DNA from: Celeribacter litoreus
GTDB lineage: Bacteria > Pseudomonadota > Alphaproteobacteria > Rhodobacterales > Rhodobacteraceae
Direction of reading: 5' to 3'
Assembly: GCF_020165855.1 (NCBI RefSeq)
Contig: NZ_JAIUFY010000014.1
Span: 310,001-374,000 of the forward strand
Length of the DNA stretch: 64,000 bases
The number at the start of each line of letters is the position of its first letter. Position 1 is the stretch's first letter. Made by a program: the position numbers and the translations under genes. The notes beneath the pieces were generated by a model that worked only from the letters and a program-made list of their open reading frames with translations, was not told where the DNA came from and made no database searches. Positions 62,820-64,000 of the stretch are shown in pieces.

Positions 62820-62964
62820 GAAGGGTCGGAGTGCTGCCTGAGCGCTTCGGGTGGGTCTCTAGCGAATTGTCCAATTTATCCGGAGCGCCGTCCATTCAGT
62901 GACGGGCAAAGGATTGCAATTTTAACTGCAAGAGGGCGCATCGGGAGAACGCGCTGGGGAGGAA
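62820..62964. other. Intergenic gap before the AroE-like gene
   Basis: The 145-base gap has no gene and no clear terminator. An AT-richer stretch at about 62860-62930 could hold a promoter for the AroE-like gene, but no convincing -35/-10 pair is visible. Confidence 0.35.
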
Positions 62965-63768
62965 ATGGGAATGGATGTCGAGCTGAACGGGGAAACCCTG
63001 CTCTATCCGATCGCGGGCGATCCAATCGCTCAGGTCAAGTCACCGGGACTACTGACCGGCATTCTCGTTGAGCGCGGGAAGAACGCGCTCGTCGTGCCGG
63101 CGCATGTGCATCCAGATGATTACGCGACGTTTGTTGCGACGATGAAAACACTGCCGAATGTCGATGGTCTGATTGCCACTGTTCCGCACAAGCAGGCAAC
63201 GCTCGGATATTGCGACCACCCGACGGAGCGCGCGGCCTTCGCCGGATCTGTCAACGTAATGCACAAGCGCGCCGACGGAACGTGGCAAGGCGATAACACG
63301 GACGGTCAGGGCTATCTCAATGGCGTGGCCGACTGCGGGTTCGATATCGCAGGAAAACGCGCGCTTCTCGTCGGTGTTGGCGGTGCGGGTGCGGCCATTG
63401 CCTACGAAATTCTCGCCCGCGGCGCGGCCTATCTTGCCATCCATGACGTCGACAGCGCGCGTCGGGACGCCACGATTGCCCGCCTCGAAGATCGCTTCCC
63501 CGGCAAAGTCGGCGTGGGGAGCGCTGATCCGACGGGATATGATTTTGTCGGTAACGCAACGCCGGTCGGTATGCGGGAGGGCGATCCTCTGCCGATCGAC
63601 GCACACAAGTATGAAAGCCACCAGTTCGTGGCCGACAGCATCACCAAACCAACCATCACACCACAGCTCGAAATCGCACAGAGCAAAGGCTGCGCCATCA
63701 TGCCGGGGCTCGGCATGTTCAATGCGCAGGCGGAACTCTTGGTGGACGTGATGACTGGCAACTCATGA
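62965..63768 (+). CDS. Shikimate/quinate-dehydrogenase-like protein (AroE family)
   Basis: A 267-residue AroE-fold enzyme with catalytic Lys76 (ATVPHKQ) and Asp113 (GDNTDGQGY) and the nucleotide loop VGVGGAGAAIA. In place of the usual His-Ser-Lys-Ser-Pro substrate loop it has Gln-Val-Lys-Ser-Pro (about 23-27), losing one of the two serines that hold the shikimate carboxylate. Biosynthetic AroE function is therefore unlikely; it fits a catabolic dehydrogenase for a related cyclic acid. ATG at 62971 has better spacing from GGGGAGG than the one at 62965, so the protein may be two residues shorter. Confidence 0.85.
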   Translation: MGMDVELNGETLLYPIAGDPIAQVKSPGLLTGILVERGKNALVVPAHVHPDDYATFVATMKTLPNVDGLIATVPHKQATLGYCDHPTERAAFAGSVNVMHKRADGTWQGDNTDGQGYLNGVADCGFDIAGKRALLVGVGGAGAAIAYEILARGAAYLAIHDVDSARRDATIARLEDRFPGKVGVGSADPTGYDFVGNATPVGMREGDPLPIDAHKYESHQFVADSITKPTITPQLEIAQSKGCAIMPGLGMFNAQAELLVDVMTGNS

Positions 63769-63822
63769 CGGGTCGCACACACAGATAACCCGTTCCAATC
63801 AGCATCTATCAGGGAGGAGACC

Positions 63823-64000
63823 ATGCTGAAAACTCTACTCACAGGAACCGCGCTCGCCGCAGGTTTCGGACTGGCCGCACAGGCGGACACGATCCACATC
63901 GCAAACATCGCCGAGCTTTCGGGCGCGGGTGCTGCCGCAGGGTCCGTTTGGGCCGATGGCGTGCATCTCGCAATCGACGAGATCAACGAGAACGGCGGCA
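63823..64000 (+). CDS. Branched-chain-type ABC transporter substrate-binding protein, 5' part
   Basis: The first 59 codons are present: a signal peptide (MLKTLLTGTALAAGFGLAAQ, cleavage near AQAD) and the start of a type I periplasmic fold (IHIANIAELSGAGAAAG, then GVHLAIDEINENGG). The window ends inside the gene. AGGGAGGAGA precedes the ATG. It is probably the binding protein of a third Liv importer serving module 6. Confidence 0.88.
   Translation, partial: MLKTLLTGTALAAGFGLAAQADTIHIANIAELSGAGAAAGSVWADGVHLAIDEINENGG

Overview
The window is about 60% GC and tightly packed with operons. Translational overlaps (ATGA, TGATG) are common, and TRAP and Liv-type ABC transporters dominate. Gene content (ChvE/Ggu sugar importer, non-phosphorylative arabinose/galactose route, many periplasmic-binding-protein importers) points to an alphaproteobacterium, most likely a marine Roseobacter-group/Rhodobacterales member. 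That placement is inferred from gene content; no rRNA is present. The stretch reads as a catabolic super-region of substrate-specific modules, each with its own regulator and importer. I saw no tRNA, rRNA, CRISPR or phage genes. The only mobile DNA is a decayed IS3 remnant near 34 kb.

Module 1 (1-9.1 kb) is the lower homoprotocatechuate (3,4-dihydroxyphenylacetate) meta-cleavage pathway: a VOC-type ring-cleavage dioxygenase, succinate-semialdehyde dehydrogenase, an FAH-family decarboxylase/isomerase, hydratase HpaH, aldolase HpaI, a TRAP transporter and a second, unrelated class III HpaD. Its upper pathway lies 25 kb away in module 4 (34.4-45 kb): the regulator HpaR, flavin reductase HpaC, oxygenase HpaB, a cupin, an amidase, a DUF2848 protein, a GntR regulator and a Liv ABC importer. 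The same AATTAACATGTTNA-like palindrome lies upstream of the TRAP genes, the class III hpaD, hpaR and the second Liv operon, suggesting one regulon across the two blocks.

Module 2 (9.1-18.1 kb) has an AraC regulator divergent from an aldehyde dehydrogenase, a GMC alcohol oxidase/dehydrogenase and a complete Liv ABC importer; it probably oxidises an imported alcohol to an acid. A small EamA exporter/TetR operon and a Gfo/Idh/MocA oxidoreductase follow (18.2-20.9 kb). Module 3 (20.9-33.5 kb) is a sugar locus: a GbpR-like LysR regulator, ChvE-GguA-GguB importer, then dehydrogenase, lactonase, dehydratase, L-KDA dehydratase and ketoglutarate-semialdehyde dehydrogenase for L-arabinose, plus DgoK and DgoA for D-galactose.

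Module 5 (45-52.3 kb, minus strand) joins diaminopropionate ammonia-lyase, an M20-type carbamoylase/amidohydrolase, a D-carbamoylase-like nitrilase and a TRAP transporter, under a divergent RpiR regulator. KatG (52.5-54.7 kb) stands alone between modules. Module 6 (54.8 kb to the end) is divergent: Gfo/Idh/MocA, IclR, a ketosteroid-dehydrogenase-like flavoprotein, a NIPSNAP protein and a TIM-barrel protein on the minus strand; a second paralogous flavoprotein, an epimerase, an AroE-like dehydrogenase and the start of a Liv binding protein on the plus strand. It matches no pathway I know and is the best candidate for an undescribed system, plausibly oxidation or aromatisation of a polyhydroxylated six-membered ring.
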